A DNA stretch of 60,867 bases, taken from JAUMBM01 sp964441755. GTDB taxonomy: Bacteria > Bacteroidota > Bacteroidia > Chitinophagales > Saprospiraceae. Location of the stretch: contig CAYTVG010000019.1 in NCBI GenBank assembly GCA_964441755.1, positions 1 to 60,867 on the forward strand, given 5' to 3'. A model generated the notes under the pieces. The model was not told the origin of the DNA, searched no databases, and worked only from the letters and a program-made list of their open reading frames with translations. The position numbers and the translations under genes were made by a program. Shown piece after piece: positions 35,452 to 45,025 of the stretch. Position 1 is the first letter of the stretch; every line of letters begins with the position of its first letter.

Positions 35452-36033
35452 ATGCCGTTAATTTTGTCAATGAAAATTACAATTTCAAATCATACCAAGA
35501 TGAATTACGCCGTCCAGGACCAGATATACGATCAACTGTCACGGATTAATCATTCCCTTAGAGCATTCTCTCTGAAGTTGACCGGTAACGCTGACGATGC
35601 GGAGGACTTGTACCAGGATACAGCCTTGCGCATTATTACCAACGCTGACAAGTACCACCCGGGTACCAATTTCAAAGCCTGGGCGGTGACTATTATGCGC
35701 AATATTTTTATCAATAACTACCGCAAAAAAGTTCGTCGCAACCTCATCATCGACCAGACGCCCAACAACTACTACCTCAACTCCTCCGAGTCTCTCATTG
35801 AGAACGACGGGGAAGTAAGGTTGGCGTACAAGGAGCTGATTGCAATGGTGGATGAGTTGCCCGAGGATTTTCGGCGCCCGTTCATGATGGCCTTTCAGGG
35901 CTATAAGTACGATGAGATCGCTGAAGAACTGGGTTCTCCGCTGGGTACTATCAAAAGCCGGATTTTCTTCGCCCGCAAAAAATTGCAGCGCATGTATGAG
36001 GAAGGTGGCCGCATTCAGGCTGAACGCGCCTAG
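35452..36033 (+). CDS. RNA polymerase sigma factor, ECF type
   Basis: 193 residues from ATG 35452; ATGs at 35470 and 35500 (MNYAVQDQIYDQLSRINHSL) are also usable, and the last matches typical ECF starts best. Region 2 has LRAFSLKLTGNADDAEDLYQ and FKAWAVTIMRNIFINNYRKK, the usual core-binding and -10 recognition segments. Region 4 has LPEDFRRPFMMAFQGYKYDE and GSPLGTIKSRIFFARKKLQR. It directs RNA polymerase to its own promoter set. No anti-sigma gene follows, and the next gene has its own promoter after a terminator. It is divergent from the XRE regulator. Confidence 0.92.
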   Translation: MPLILSMKITISNHTKMNYAVQDQIYDQLSRINHSLRAFSLKLTGNADDAEDLYQDTALRIITNADKYHPGTNFKAWAVTIMRNIFINNYRKKVRRNLIIDQTPNNYYLNSSESLIENDGEVRLAYKELIAMVDELPEDFRRPFMMAFQGYKYDEIAEELGSPLGTIKSRIFFARKKLQRMYEEGGRIQAERA

Positions 36034-36060
36034 CCAACATAGCTGCCCGCCGGTATAGAA

Positions 36061-36097
36061 AAAAAAGGCAGAGGGAAATTCCTTCTGCCTTTTTTTA
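36061..36097 (+). terminator. Terminator of the sigma factor gene
   Basis: AAAAAAGGCAGAGGGAA (36061-36077) pairs with TTCCTTCTGCCTTTTTT (about 36080-36096) with one mismatch, ending in a T tract. It lies 28 bp after the stop. Confidence 0.8.
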
Positions 36098-36230
36098 TTG
36101 GCAAACTTTCAGGCTTACAACACAGAATACCTTTCTACTAAGTCTGTCGTTTACATTCTTTTTTATCATTCTATTTGGTGTATTAACCATCATTTTTTAC
36201 CGGTTATCTATTTTTTTCCAAATTATTACT

Positions 36231-36238
36231 TATATTTG
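36231..36238 (+). promoter_or_regulatory. -7 element of the receiver-domain gene
   Basis: TATATTTG matches TAnnTTTG. Initiation is predicted about 45 bp before ATG 36287. Confidence 0.6.
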
Positions 36239-36286
36239 GCTTTCAGTAAGCACTGAAAATTACTTACCATTTCCTAACCAATTGCC

Positions 36287-36673
36287 ATGGCTGATACTGC
36301 CCGTAAAGCCAAAGTTTTGCTGGTTGATGACGAGCCCAACATACTGCTCGCTGTCGAGTTCCTTGTGTTGCAACAGGGCTATGAGGTTAGTACTGCTGCC
36401 AATGGTGAGCAAGCACTGCAGGTAGCTGCAGCTTTTGTCCCGGATATTATCGTGCTGGATGTTATGATGCCGGGTATGGACGGCTACGAAGTGGCTCGTC
36501 ATATCCGCGCCAATCCGGCCTGGGATCATATTCGTATCATTTTTCTCACCGCCAAAGGTGCTGCCGCCGACCGTATGCAGGGCTATGACAGTGGGGGCGA
36601 GGTATACATCACTAAGCCTTTTGATAATGACTACCTCGTCAACACAATCAATGAGGTGTACGAATTTGGATAA
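36287..36673 (+). CDS. Single-domain CheY-like response regulator
   Basis: 128 residues, one receiver domain and no output domain. Acidic pocket Asp14/Asp15 (VLLVDDEPN), phospho-acceptor Asp58 (IIVLDVMMPGMDGYEV), Thr88 (IIFLTAKG) and Lys110 (YITKPFDN) are all present, so it should be phosphorylated normally. It would act by protein-protein contact. It lies 83 bp upstream of the acetyl-CoA synthetase gene on the same strand, but each has its own -7 element, so a functional link is only suggestive. No histidine kinase is nearby. Confidence 0.93.
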   Translation: MADTARKAKVLLVDDEPNILLAVEFLVLQQGYEVSTAANGEQALQVAAAFVPDIIVLDVMMPGMDGYEVARHIRANPAWDHIRIIFLTAKGAAADRMQGYDSGGEVYITKPFDNDYLVNTINEVYEFG

Positions 36674-36723
36674 AACGAGGAGAAATATTTTTTTATTCTT
36701 ACACATTTAAACATCTAAATATC

Positions 36724-36731
36724 TATATTTG
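36724..36731 (+). promoter_or_regulatory. -7 element of acs
   Basis: TATATTTG matches TAnnTTTG, with predicted initiation about 20 bp before ATG 36757. Confidence 0.6.
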
Positions 36732-36756
36732 TATTGTTAAACAAAAGCCAACCGTT

Positions 36757-38655
36757 ATGACGCTACAGATTAACTCATTTGAAGAATACCAGCAGGTTTA
36801 TAAGCGGAGCGTTGAGGACCCCGAAGGTTTTTGGGCGGAGCAGGCATCTACTTTTAGCTGGAAGAAGCCGTGGGACAAGGTACTGTCCTGGGATTTTCGC
36901 AAACCCGATGTACAGTGGTTTGTGGGAGGCAAATTAAACATAACAGAGAACTGCCTCGACCGGCACCTCGAGACCCGGGGCGATCAGGTGGCCATCATTT
37001 TTGAGCCCAATGATGTAAACGCGCCAGCACGCACATACACTTACCGGGAGTTGTATAAAGCCGTCAATCAGACAGCTAACGCACTCAAGTCTATGGGCAT
37101 ACAGAAGGGCGACCGGGTGTGTTTTTATATGCCTATGGTTCCCGAGCTGGCCATTGGCATTCTGGCTTGTGCCCGCGTTGGTGCCATTCATTCTGTGGTG
37201 TTTGCCGGCTTTTCTGCTCAGGCACTAGCCGACCGGATTGTAGACGCACAGTGTAAGATGGTCATTTGCTCTGATTTTAACAACCGCGGCCCCAAGCACA
37301 TTCCGGTCAAAACGGTTGTCGATGAGGCCCTCACCATGGGTTGCGACAGTGTACAGACAGTACTCGTACACAACAACGCCCCCGACACAGTTAATTGGGT
37401 TGAAGGACGGGATGTATGGTGGCATGAGATTGTACCACAGCAGGACGATTACTGTCCGGCAGAGGAAATGGACAGTGAGGATATGCTTTTCATCCTCTAC
37501 ACTTCAGGCTCCACTGGCAAGCCTAAGGGGGTTGTGCATACCATTGGTGGTTATATGGTCTACACCAGCTTTACCTTCCGCAATGTATTTCAGTACAAAG
37601 ATGGCGATATCTATTGGTGTACGGCCGATGTAGGCTGGGTTACCGGACACTCCTACATTGTTTACGGCCCGTTGCTCTCCGGTGCTACCACGGTCATGTT
37701 TGAAGGGGTTCCAACCTATCCGGATCCGGGTCGCTTCTGGCAGTCAGTCGAAAAGCTAAAAGTCAATCAGTTCTATACCGCGCCTACGGCTATACGAGCA
37801 CTCATGGCACACGGTGATCAGTTTGTCAACCGGCATGATCTGAGCAGCCTTACACTCCTGGGCAGCGTAGGCGAGCCTATCAATGAGGAGGCATGGGAGT
37901 GGTACCACCGGGTGGTGGGCAAGGAGCGCTGTGCCATCGTTGATACCTGGTGGCAGACAGAAACAGGTGGTATTATGATCTCGGGTCTGGGTGCTCACAG
38001 TCCTATGCGGCCGGCCCACGCTGGCTATCCGCTGCCGGGCGTGCAGCCTTGCCTGGTAGATCACGAGGGTAATGAGATTGAAGGCAATGATGTAGAGGGT
38101 ATTCTCTGTATCAAATATCCATGGCCTTCTATTCTCCGTACCACCTATGGTGACCACGAGCGCTGCCGCATTACCTACTTTGCCAATTATGACAATAAAT
38201 ATTTTACCGGCGATGGTGCCCGCCGCGATGAAAACGGCATGTACCGCATCATTGGCCGGGTCGATGATGTAATCAATGTATCGGGCCACCGCATGGGAAC
38301 AGCCGAGGTAGAAAATGCTATCAATGCTCATCCCAAGGTCGTAGAATCTGCAGTTGTGGGCTTCCCGCACGATATCAAGGGGCAGGGCATTTATGCCTAC
38401 ATCATCACTTCCGAGCCTATCAGCGACCTCGATACTTTCCGCAAAGAGGTGCTGCAGGTGGTCACGCATGAAATTGGTCCGATTGCCAAGCCTGATAAAA
38501 TTCAGGTGGTATCAGGCCTGCCCAAAACCCGCTCAGGCAAGATTATGCGCCGCATCCTGCGGAAGGTCGCTGCCGGAGAGACCGACGGGCTGGGCGATAC
38601 TTCTACCCTGCTAAATCCGGAAGTTGTGGACGAAATCAAAGACGGTGCCGTCTAA
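36757..38655 (+). CDS. acs: Acetyl-CoA synthetase (AMP-forming)
   Basis: 632 residues from ATG 36757, close to the usual 640-650. The N-terminal Acs domain (FEEYQQVYKRSVEDPEGFWA) is followed by the AMP-binding core: YTSGSTGKPKGVVH, the Acs-specific TADVGWVTGHSYIVYGPL, VDTWWQTETGG, and YFTGDGARRDENGMY with GRVDDVINVSGHR. Near the C-terminus is LPKTRSGKIMRRILR, which holds the adenylation lysine (about residue 595) that Pat-type enzymes acetylate and Sir2- or AcuC-type enzymes deacetylate in other bacteria. It converts acetate, ATP and CoA to acetyl-CoA. The Pat-like/HDAC pair at 18.3-22.0 kb could control it (inference). Confidence 0.96.
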   Translation: MTLQINSFEEYQQVYKRSVEDPEGFWAEQASTFSWKKPWDKVLSWDFRKPDVQWFVGGKLNITENCLDRHLETRGDQVAIIFEPNDVNAPARTYTYRELYKAVNQTANALKSMGIQKGDRVCFYMPMVPELAIGILACARVGAIHSVVFAGFSAQALADRIVDAQCKMVICSDFNNRGPKHIPVKTVVDEALTMGCDSVQTVLVHNNAPDTVNWVEGRDVWWHEIVPQQDDYCPAEEMDSEDMLFILYTSGSTGKPKGVVHTIGGYMVYTSFTFRNVFQYKDGDIYWCTADVGWVTGHSYIVYGPLLSGATTVMFEGVPTYPDPGRFWQSVEKLKVNQFYTAPTAIRALMAHGDQFVNRHDLSSLTLLGSVGEPINEEAWEWYHRVVGKERCAIVDTWWQTETGGIMISGLGAHSPMRPAHAGYPLPGVQPCLVDHEGNEIEGNDVEGILCIKYPWPSILRTTYGDHERCRITYFANYDNKYFTGDGARRDENGMYRIIGRVDDVINVSGHRMGTAEVENAINAHPKVVESAVVGFPHDIKGQGIYAYIITSEPISDLDTFRKEVLQVVTHEIGPIAKPDKIQVVSGLPKTRSGKIMRRILRKVAAGETDGLGDTSTLLNPEVVDEIKDGAV

Positions 38656-38705
38656 GCACCGGCTCAAAATACCCTTCGGCGGCTTAGGCCGCCGGGGTAC
38701 ATGGC

Positions 38706-38772
38706 AAAGGGGCTGTCTGCGGGGGGTAATTTTTTTAAAAATCAACCCCTGCGGACAGCCCCTTCTGCTTTA
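38706..38772. terminator. Bidirectional terminator between acs and the giant adhesin gene
   Basis: AAGGGGCTGTCTGCGGGG (38706-38724) pairs with CCCCTGCGGACAGCCCCTT (38746-38764) with wobbles. It lies between the convergent ends at 38655 and 38806. T-rich sequence occurs in the loop and after the right arm. Confidence 0.75.
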
Positions 38773-38805
38773 TATTTTCCGCCACAGGCGGCAAAATTTA
38801 CCCGT

Positions 38806-41800
38806 TTACCGCAGCAGCGTAATGCTGCCCTTCTGCACCAGCAACTCGCCCTGCGGGCAGATTGTCTTTAGGTAAAAGCCATAGACATCCGGCGCACAGA
38901 GTTCGCCTTTGTAAGTACCATCCCAGCCTTGTTGCGGATTGGTAGTCCTGAAAATTTCTTCCCCCCAGCGATTGTAGATCATGAACTCTACATCTGTAAG
39001 TTCGTTCAGGAAGTTGCTCCGAATGCGCAAAATATCATTACTGCCATCACCATTGGGTGTGAAAGCGTTGGGCAGGAATACGTAATCTTCGTTGCAGGTA
39101 TTGTCAATGACGAAGACATCTACGCGCAGGCTGTACACACAGCCCAGCAACTCAGCCGTGACCGTGTAGAATTGCGGTCCCGTCAGCGTAGGTATGGTCT
39201 CTACATTAGCGGTAGTACCTACCACTACACCCAGCGAATCTTCCCATACATAGGCGCAGCCTATACAACCCAGCGCTGACAAGAGCGTGGCATCTCCGAT
39301 AAGGAAGGTGTCCGGTTCGGCAGTAGCAGAAAGTATACCCGGCAGGTCAACCAGTGTGATCGTCGTAAACAAGTCCAGCGTACAACCATAACTGTTGGTG
39401 ACCATTGCAGAAAAATCATCTGACACGTTGGGATCGACCACCACTACTGGCCCTTCTGCAGGTCGGGTGATAACGCCAAAAGTATCCCAGACTATCTGCG
39501 CGCCCCATTCAGGTCCCAGAAAACTTACCTCCAGCACTTCCTGAGAGGTGGGTTCGCAAATAACCTGATCTGGTGTTATGGTTGCCAGCACGGGCGTATT
39601 AAAGACCCGTAAAGTGTCTCGTTCAGTACAGCCATCGGCACTGACAGCCTGCACGATATAAATCGTTTCTCCCAGGGGGGGCATGATGTTGAGCACTGAT
39701 CCGGCAGCTACAGGCATACCATCGGCCGTAAACCACTGAATTACCGCCGGCGTATTGGCAAACATAAGCGTATCGGTCAACATTGCATTAGGGGTACAAA
39801 GGGTAAGGTCTTCTCCCGCCTCAATGTCCATCCGTGGATAAGGAATCACACGTACTGTATCAATGACAACACAGCCAAAAACCGGATCTGTTACCCGTAC
39901 GATGTAAAACCGCTCCGTAGCCGTAATCACTACCGGATTCCAGGGTTCGTTTATGTTGATCGCTCCGTCAAGGGGCGACCACTCGTAGATAAGCGTAGGA
40001 TCTCCTCCGGGGTTGAGCTGCGTTCTTTCATTGGTACAGGCAAGCACCGTATCTTCGGGCATTTCGGTTGTAAACAGCGATACGTCAATGGTCACCAGGC
40101 TGGTATCAAGACAGCCCGTAACGAGATCTATGGCCACCACCCGGTAGGTATTCAGTCCGTTGACGGGTGTCGCTATGAAAGGCGAACCAAAGCCCAGGGG
40201 ATCACCGTCAAGGTTTTCCCAGCGGATGGCCGATGGCTGATCGGTCGTCGCAGTCAGCGGAATGGGCACAATCCGGCAGAGCACAGTATCGCCGTCTGTC
40301 TGCAGGTTTACATCCGGAAACACCTCTACCAGCACAGAATCTGTGACTGTACAGCCGGTTGCCGGGTCTGTAATAGTAGCAAAATACAATTGGCTGGCCT
40401 GCAAAGTAGCCACCGGATTCCAGGGCTCGCTTAGGTCAAGGCCTGCCGTGGGCGACCAACTGTAGGTGTAGGTTGGGTTGCCGGTTGGATTGACAGGGGT
40501 AGGCGTATTCGTACAAGCAGGCACCAGCGCAGGCAGATCTCCGTCAAACGGAACAACCGTAACCGTAAACTGCAGGGTGTCAGCACAACCGTGCTGGTTG
40601 TTGACGATACCCGTAAACACTACGCTGCCCGTCTCCCGTATAACATACTGCACCAGGGCCTGGTCAGCGGGGCCAACAATATTGTCAACCGGCGACCAGC
40701 TGTAGCTGAGCATATCCAGCGTATCCAGATTTTGTATCCGAACCGAATCCAGCACATACTGACAGCTGCTGATATCTGTACCCGGCAGCAATGTCACATC
40801 AATACCGTTGTCTGTAACGATGGAACTGGCAGAGGAAAAACAGCCGTACTGGTCAGTTACCCAGGCGGTAAAGGTATCCGTCCGGAACGGATTGACCACA
40901 ATACTGGATGTTGTAAATGGCAGCAAGCCTTCCAACGCGCTGTACCATTCCACATCAACATCCACCGATGTGCTGATGGTCAGCGTTACATCCTCCCCAC
41001 AGGTAGCCGTCTGGACGGGCGCCAGTGAAAGATTAATGGAAGGATAGACAATCACCTCCACCGTATCTGTTATGCGGCAGCCTTCAATAAGATCAAGAAC
41101 CTGCACGATATAGCGCCGATTGACAAAAGTGGTCACAACAGGATTGGCAGGATTGGTCAGGTTGATGGCGCCATCGGCAGGCGTCCACTCGTATACATAA
41201 TCAGGATTACCCCCCGGATTCAAGGCCGTAGGAACTCCTTCACATACGAACACACTGTCGGGCGGAAGCGGGGGATTGAAGCCTGTAGATACTACCGTAA
41301 ACTGAACTGTGTCAGCACAGCCAAACTGATTGACAGCAATACCCGTAAATGTCACTGTTGCAGCCTGATTGATAACCACAATCACCGTCTCTTCATTGGA
41401 AGGCCCCAAAATAAATTGTGTTGGCTGCCAATTGTAGGTGAGTACGTCCGCAGGATCCAGATTGGTGATGCTGGCCCCGACTTCTACCCCCTGACACAGC
41501 TCGATCACCGGCTGCGCATCGAAGTCAATCTGTACACCACGATTGACAATAATCACCGTATCCAGCTCACGACAACCAAAAGTGTCCAATGCCTCCACAA
41601 ACAGCGTATCACCTGTCATGGAAGGAACGACCGTGATGGTAGGCTCGGTGCTAATCAGATTATTCTGGCGGCTAAACCACCGTAGTTGAGCAGGGCTCGA
41701 CAGTGAAGCCGTCAGTGTGACCGGCTCACCGCAGTTTACTATATCAGGCCCCAGATCCAAATTGAGCTTAGGAGGTACCTCTACCAACACCTGATGCGTA

Positions 41801-44800
41801 CTAAAGCAGGTGTCTGTACCCAATACATTTGATACCAGCACCGTGTATAAAGTTGTTTGCTCGGGGAAAGCCGACGGAGAAGCTGCTGTGTTGCTGCTAA
41901 GTCCGGTAGCAGGCTGCCACAAATATGTATGGGCAGGGTTGCCGTCAGGATTGAGTACAATCGTGTCATTAGGACAGCGAATCACAGAAGGGGGCATTGA
42001 CCAGTCGGCCAGTACCACAACAATAGTGTCAATATGTGTACTCAGACACTCATTTGACGCCTCCACAAACAAGCGGGCAATGATGGTATCACTGCTTGTC
42101 AGCACCAGGGTTGGATTGGGCAGAGGGGTCGGCGGGAAATTGTGGTTGTTGGCTGTAAACTCCCACTCCAGGAAAATAACATCACCGGCAGACAGTGTTG
42201 TTTGGTCAAAAAAATTGATGATCACTTCCTCGGTGGAACAGCTCTCAAAATCGTAGCTGAAGTCGGCCGTCAGCTCAGGCTGCACCACCTGGATGGTATC
42301 TATTGCAGGAATAGCACAATCGACATCGTATACCGTGCGAAGCGTCACCACATAGCTACCTTCTGAGGGATATACGTGTACAGGATTGGTTTCAGTACTG
42401 CTGCTGCCATCCCCAAACAACCAGAGGTAGCCAAAAGCCTCCCTGCTTATATTTTCGAAGCGGACGGTGAGCCCGTCACAAAGTACCTCCGCAGTGAAAT
42501 TGAGTGCAATGTCACTATCAATAACGGCCACATGCACACTGTCTGACAGTGAGCAGCCAAATTGATTGGTAATGCTGGTATAGACTGTCTGAAAGCCCAC
42601 ATTTTCAATATAATCAGGGCTGTTGGTATCCGTCCCCCCGGCAAAAGCCTCGCCGGGTTGCCACGAGAAACTGAGCGTATCGTCAGCATCGAGATTATCA
42701 ATGGTCAGATCGATAACATCACCCTCACAAACAGCTACCGTATCGGGGATGAGCACATCTACAGGTCCTCCCCGCAGTATCACATCAATGGTATCTGCAC
42801 AGTTGATATCATCGGTACCGATGAGTCGCAATGACCGGCTGCCACTCACAAAAGCATTGTAAACAGCACCCGTGGCCACCAGTGTATCTGCCTCGTACCA
42901 CGCATAATCGAGATCGACAGCAGCACTGGCCGTCAACACCGAAAATGGTTCGCAAGTTTCCAGAACACCCTCAAGCGAAATATCCAGCAGCTGGCTGACC
43001 AGCACATTTATTTTTTCGGAAGAAGAGCAACCGTTAACATCATCGATGAATACGGTATAGAGGGTTGTTTCGGTTGGAAAGACCGTCGGAGAAGATGAGG
43101 AGGGATCATTGATCCCTGTAGCAGGCACCCAGGTAAACGTCAGGTTGCTCAAATCATTGGTTGTTGCAGGTGTCAGTGTAACCGACTCACCATAACACAA
43201 CAGCACCTCATCGGGATAATCGACGAAGGGCGCTTCCGTAAACAACTGCACCAATTCCCTGCAGCAGGTGCTGGCGCAGCCACTGTCATCGGTAATGGTG
43301 ACACAATAAACGCCTGGTTCACTGATTTGTACAGAAGGTGTATTGGCGACATAGCCGTTGGGCCCCGACCACTGGTAGTTAAAATTACCGGAAGGGCTGG
43401 ATGCCTGTGCTGTAAACACCGTAGTACTACCGATACAAACCGAATCTTGCCCGATAAGCTGACAAGCCACCACTGGTACCTGCGAAAGTGTCACACTGCG
43501 CGTATAAGCATACCACCAGGTATTGATCGTACTTTTATCCCCGTACCCAAACGTAAGGCTATCCTGAGACTCCCCCACCGGACATCGGCCGTCCGGCATG
43601 AGGTACTCAAAAAATCCCCAGGTCCGGCAGTTGTTCGTCCTGCATTCACACCCATTGCGGCCATCAAGCGGCTGGCCTGTACCCGATTCGAAGATCAGGT
43701 CGCGGTCATCATAATAAAGAATATTATTACTGACAACTCCCTGTGCCAGACACTCTTGCGGGCGGATTGATTCTACGCAAAAGCCCTGTTCCAGCAGTTC
43801 TACATCATAGGCAGCCCAGTGCTGAATACCCTGAGAATACTGGAAGACCAAATTGACGGTATCGCCGTAAGAGACAGGCGTATTATCCCCTCTCAGACCA
43901 TTCCATTCTATACAGGTAACCTCATTGGCTGTCAACTCTGTTACCAACAACACATCGCGGGTATCCTGGTCAAAGACTCCATTCTGATTAAAGTCTATGA
44001 CCAGTTCCATCAGACCATCTTTGGTGGCTATGACGTTGAGGCAGTAGGAATCCTGGCTATTACACTGGAAGCTTGTCTCATAGGAAAACTGTCCACAGAC
44101 CCCGTCCGGAAAAGAAATCGGATCCGGAGGGTTGAGAAAAATCTTATGTTCGGCAGCATTGGCGGTTGCATTCTGGTTATATACAGATTTTCGGTCGGTG
44201 GCGGGATTCCCTGTCATTCCGGGCCCTCGCGAGTTGAAGGACACATTAAAATTGAGACCGCGAAAACCCGAATTTTCCAGGTTGATTTTGGAAACAAAGC
44301 CATCGCTGGTATAAGAATAAAGCGTACCATTGAAAGGACGATTCCACTGGCAGTCCGTTGTTGGCTGAGGAGCAGCTGTAGGGGTACGCAAGGCCCAGTT
44401 TTGCGACCATACACGTCCGGGCTGCACACTACCGTTGCGAGCTACGGTGATATCCCAATACGCTATGTATACCATGCTATCGGCAGGATTTTCCTGAATA
44501 TCCTGAAATTCGATATAGTAGTCCCCCACCATTCCGGGTGAAAATGTATAGACTGATTGTCCGTTTTCGACCCGGCTCAGATCGTAGTTCCCAAAAGCTG
44601 CCTGTGCCCAGCTATTGACATTGCTGTTGGAATTGTCCACCACAAACGGGCCGTGAACCAATGCATTATCAGAAGACCTTCTGATAAAAAAGCGATAGCG
44701 GCTCAGCCCGATGTTGGTCGGGAAAGGCTCCCCATTGCTGCTAAATTCAGCCGAAAGCCCCAGGTAGACGATCTCCGAAGGATGGCTGATGGTCACATTC

Positions 44801-45018
44801 AGGCGACTGGTAGCGGGGGCTCCCGGAGCTGCAAAATTGCCAAACTGCGGGTGTGCCGCCACCAGCATCACCATCAGGTCATCGGGCGTAGGCGCCAGTT
44901 GACGGGTGCCCTCCGCAAGCAGGCTTGCTGACGGCCACGCCAGCAAAAGCAACAGCGGCCACAATAAAGCCGTAAAAGTTTGATTTTTCACGTTTATCCG
45001 GATTTGTGGAGGATTCAT
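38806..45018 (-). CDS. Giant multi-domain adhesin with gliding-motility C-terminal domain
   Basis: 2070 residues from ATG 45018; an upstream TTG at 45039 would overlap the preceding gene's stop region and is less likely. The signal peptide core is LLWPLLLLLAWPSASLLA. The N-terminal 450 residues include a CFSYETSF/GLRGDN-type region with Asp-rich segments (IDFNQNGVFDQD). Then come many Ig/PKD-like modules, among them a classic PKD (YLWLFGDGSSSTETNPVHVY, about 840-930), and about five copies of a CxG-rich module with NPxGNPxYxYxWSP and DPxTGCxxTDSV motifs. Residues 1983-2070 are CHU_C (FLPNAFTPNGDGSNDILRI, FMIYNRWGEEIFR, ending GSITLLR), the type IX export signal. It is last in an operon with PorE-like and PorP/SprF-like genes, 7 bp after the former. 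Likely a surface filament or adhesin. Confidence 0.9.
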   Translation of the reverse strand: MNPPQIRINVKNQTFTALLWPLLLLLAWPSASLLAEGTRQLAPTPDDLMVMLVAAHPQFGNFAAPGAPATSRLNVTISHPSEIVYLGLSAEFSSNGEPFPTNIGLSRYRFFIRRSSDNALVHGPFVVDNSNSNVNSWAQAAFGNYDLSRVENGQSVYTFSPGMVGDYYIEFQDIQENPADSMVYIAYWDITVARNGSVQPGRVWSQNWALRTPTAAPQPTTDCQWNRPFNGTLYSYTSDGFVSKINLENSGFRGLNFNVSFNSRGPGMTGNPATDRKSVYNQNATANAAEHKIFLNPPDPISFPDGVCGQFSYETSFQCNSQDSYCLNVIATKDGLMELVIDFNQNGVFDQDTRDVLLVTELTANEVTCIEWNGLRGDNTPVSYGDTVNLVFQYSQGIQHWAAYDVELLEQGFCVESIRPQECLAQGVVSNNILYYDDRDLIFESGTGQPLDGRNGCECRTNNCRTWGFFEYLMPDGRCPVGESQDSLTFGYGDKSTINTWWYAYTRSVTLSQVPVVACQLIGQDSVCIGSTTVFTAQASSPSGNFNYQWSGPNGYVANTPSVQISEPGVYCVTITDDSGCASTCCRELVQLFTEAPFVDYPDEVLLCYGESVTLTPATTNDLSNLTFTWVPATGINDPSSSSPTVFPTETTLYTVFIDDVNGCSSSEKINVLVSQLLDISLEGVLETCEPFSVLTASAAVDLDYAWYEADTLVATGAVYNAFVSGSRSLRLIGTDDINCADTIDVILRGGPVDVLIPDTVAVCEGDVIDLTIDNLDADDTLSFSWQPGEAFAGGTDTNSPDYIENVGFQTVYTSITNQFGCSLSDSVHVAVIDSDIALNFTAEVLCDGLTVRFENISREAFGYLWLFGDGSSSTETNPVHVYPSEGSYVVTLRTVYDVDCAIPAIDTIQVVQPELTADFSYDFESCSTEEVIINFFDQTTLSAGDVIFLEWEFTANNHNFPPTPLPNPTLVLTSSDTIIARLFVEASNECLSTHIDTIVVVLADWSMPPSVIRCPNDTIVLNPDGNPAHTYLWQPATGLSSNTAASPSAFPEQTTLYTVLVSNVLGTDTCFSTHQVLVEVPPKLNLDLGPDIVNCGEPVTLTASLSSPAQLRWFSRQNNLISTEPTITVVPSMTGDTLFVEALDTFGCRELDTVIIVNRGVQIDFDAQPVIELCQGVEVGASITNLDPADVLTYNWQPTQFILGPSNEETVIVVINQAATVTFTGIAVNQFGCADTVQFTVVSTGFNPPLPPDSVFVCEGVPTALNPGGNPDYVYEWTPADGAINLTNPANPVVTTFVNRRYIVQVLDLIEGCRITDTVEVIVYPSINLSLAPVQTATCGEDVTLTISTSVDVDVEWYSALEGLLPFTTSSIVVNPFRTDTFTAWVTDQYGCFSSASSIVTDNGIDVTLLPGTDISSCQYVLDSVRIQNLDTLDMLSYSWSPVDNIVGPADQALVQYVIRETGSVVFTGIVNNQHGCADTLQFTVTVVPFDGDLPALVPACTNTPTPVNPTGNPTYTYSWSPTAGLDLSEPWNPVATLQASQLYFATITDPATGCTVTDSVLVEVFPDVNLQTDGDTVLCRIVPIPLTATTDQPSAIRWENLDGDPLGFGSPFIATPVNGLNTYRVVAIDLVTGCLDTSLVTIDVSLFTTEMPEDTVLACTNERTQLNPGGDPTLIYEWSPLDGAININEPWNPVVITATERFYIVRVTDPVFGCVVIDTVRVIPYPRMDIEAGEDLTLCTPNAMLTDTLMFANTPAVIQWFTADGMPVAAGSVLNIMPPLGETIYIVQAVSADGCTERDTLRVFNTPVLATITPDQVICEPTSQEVLEVSFLGPEWGAQIVWDTFGVITRPAEGPVVVVDPNVSDDFSAMVTNSYGCTLDLFTTITLVDLPGILSATAEPDTFLIGDATLLSALGCIGCAYVWEDSLGVVVGTTANVETIPTLTGPQFYTVTAELLGCVYSLRVDVFVIDNTCNEDYVFLPNAFTPNGDGSNDILRIRSNFLNELTDVEFMIYNRWGEEIFRTTNPQQGWDGTYKGELCAPDVYGFYLKTICPQGELLVQKGSITLLR

Positions 45019-45025
45019 TATTTGG

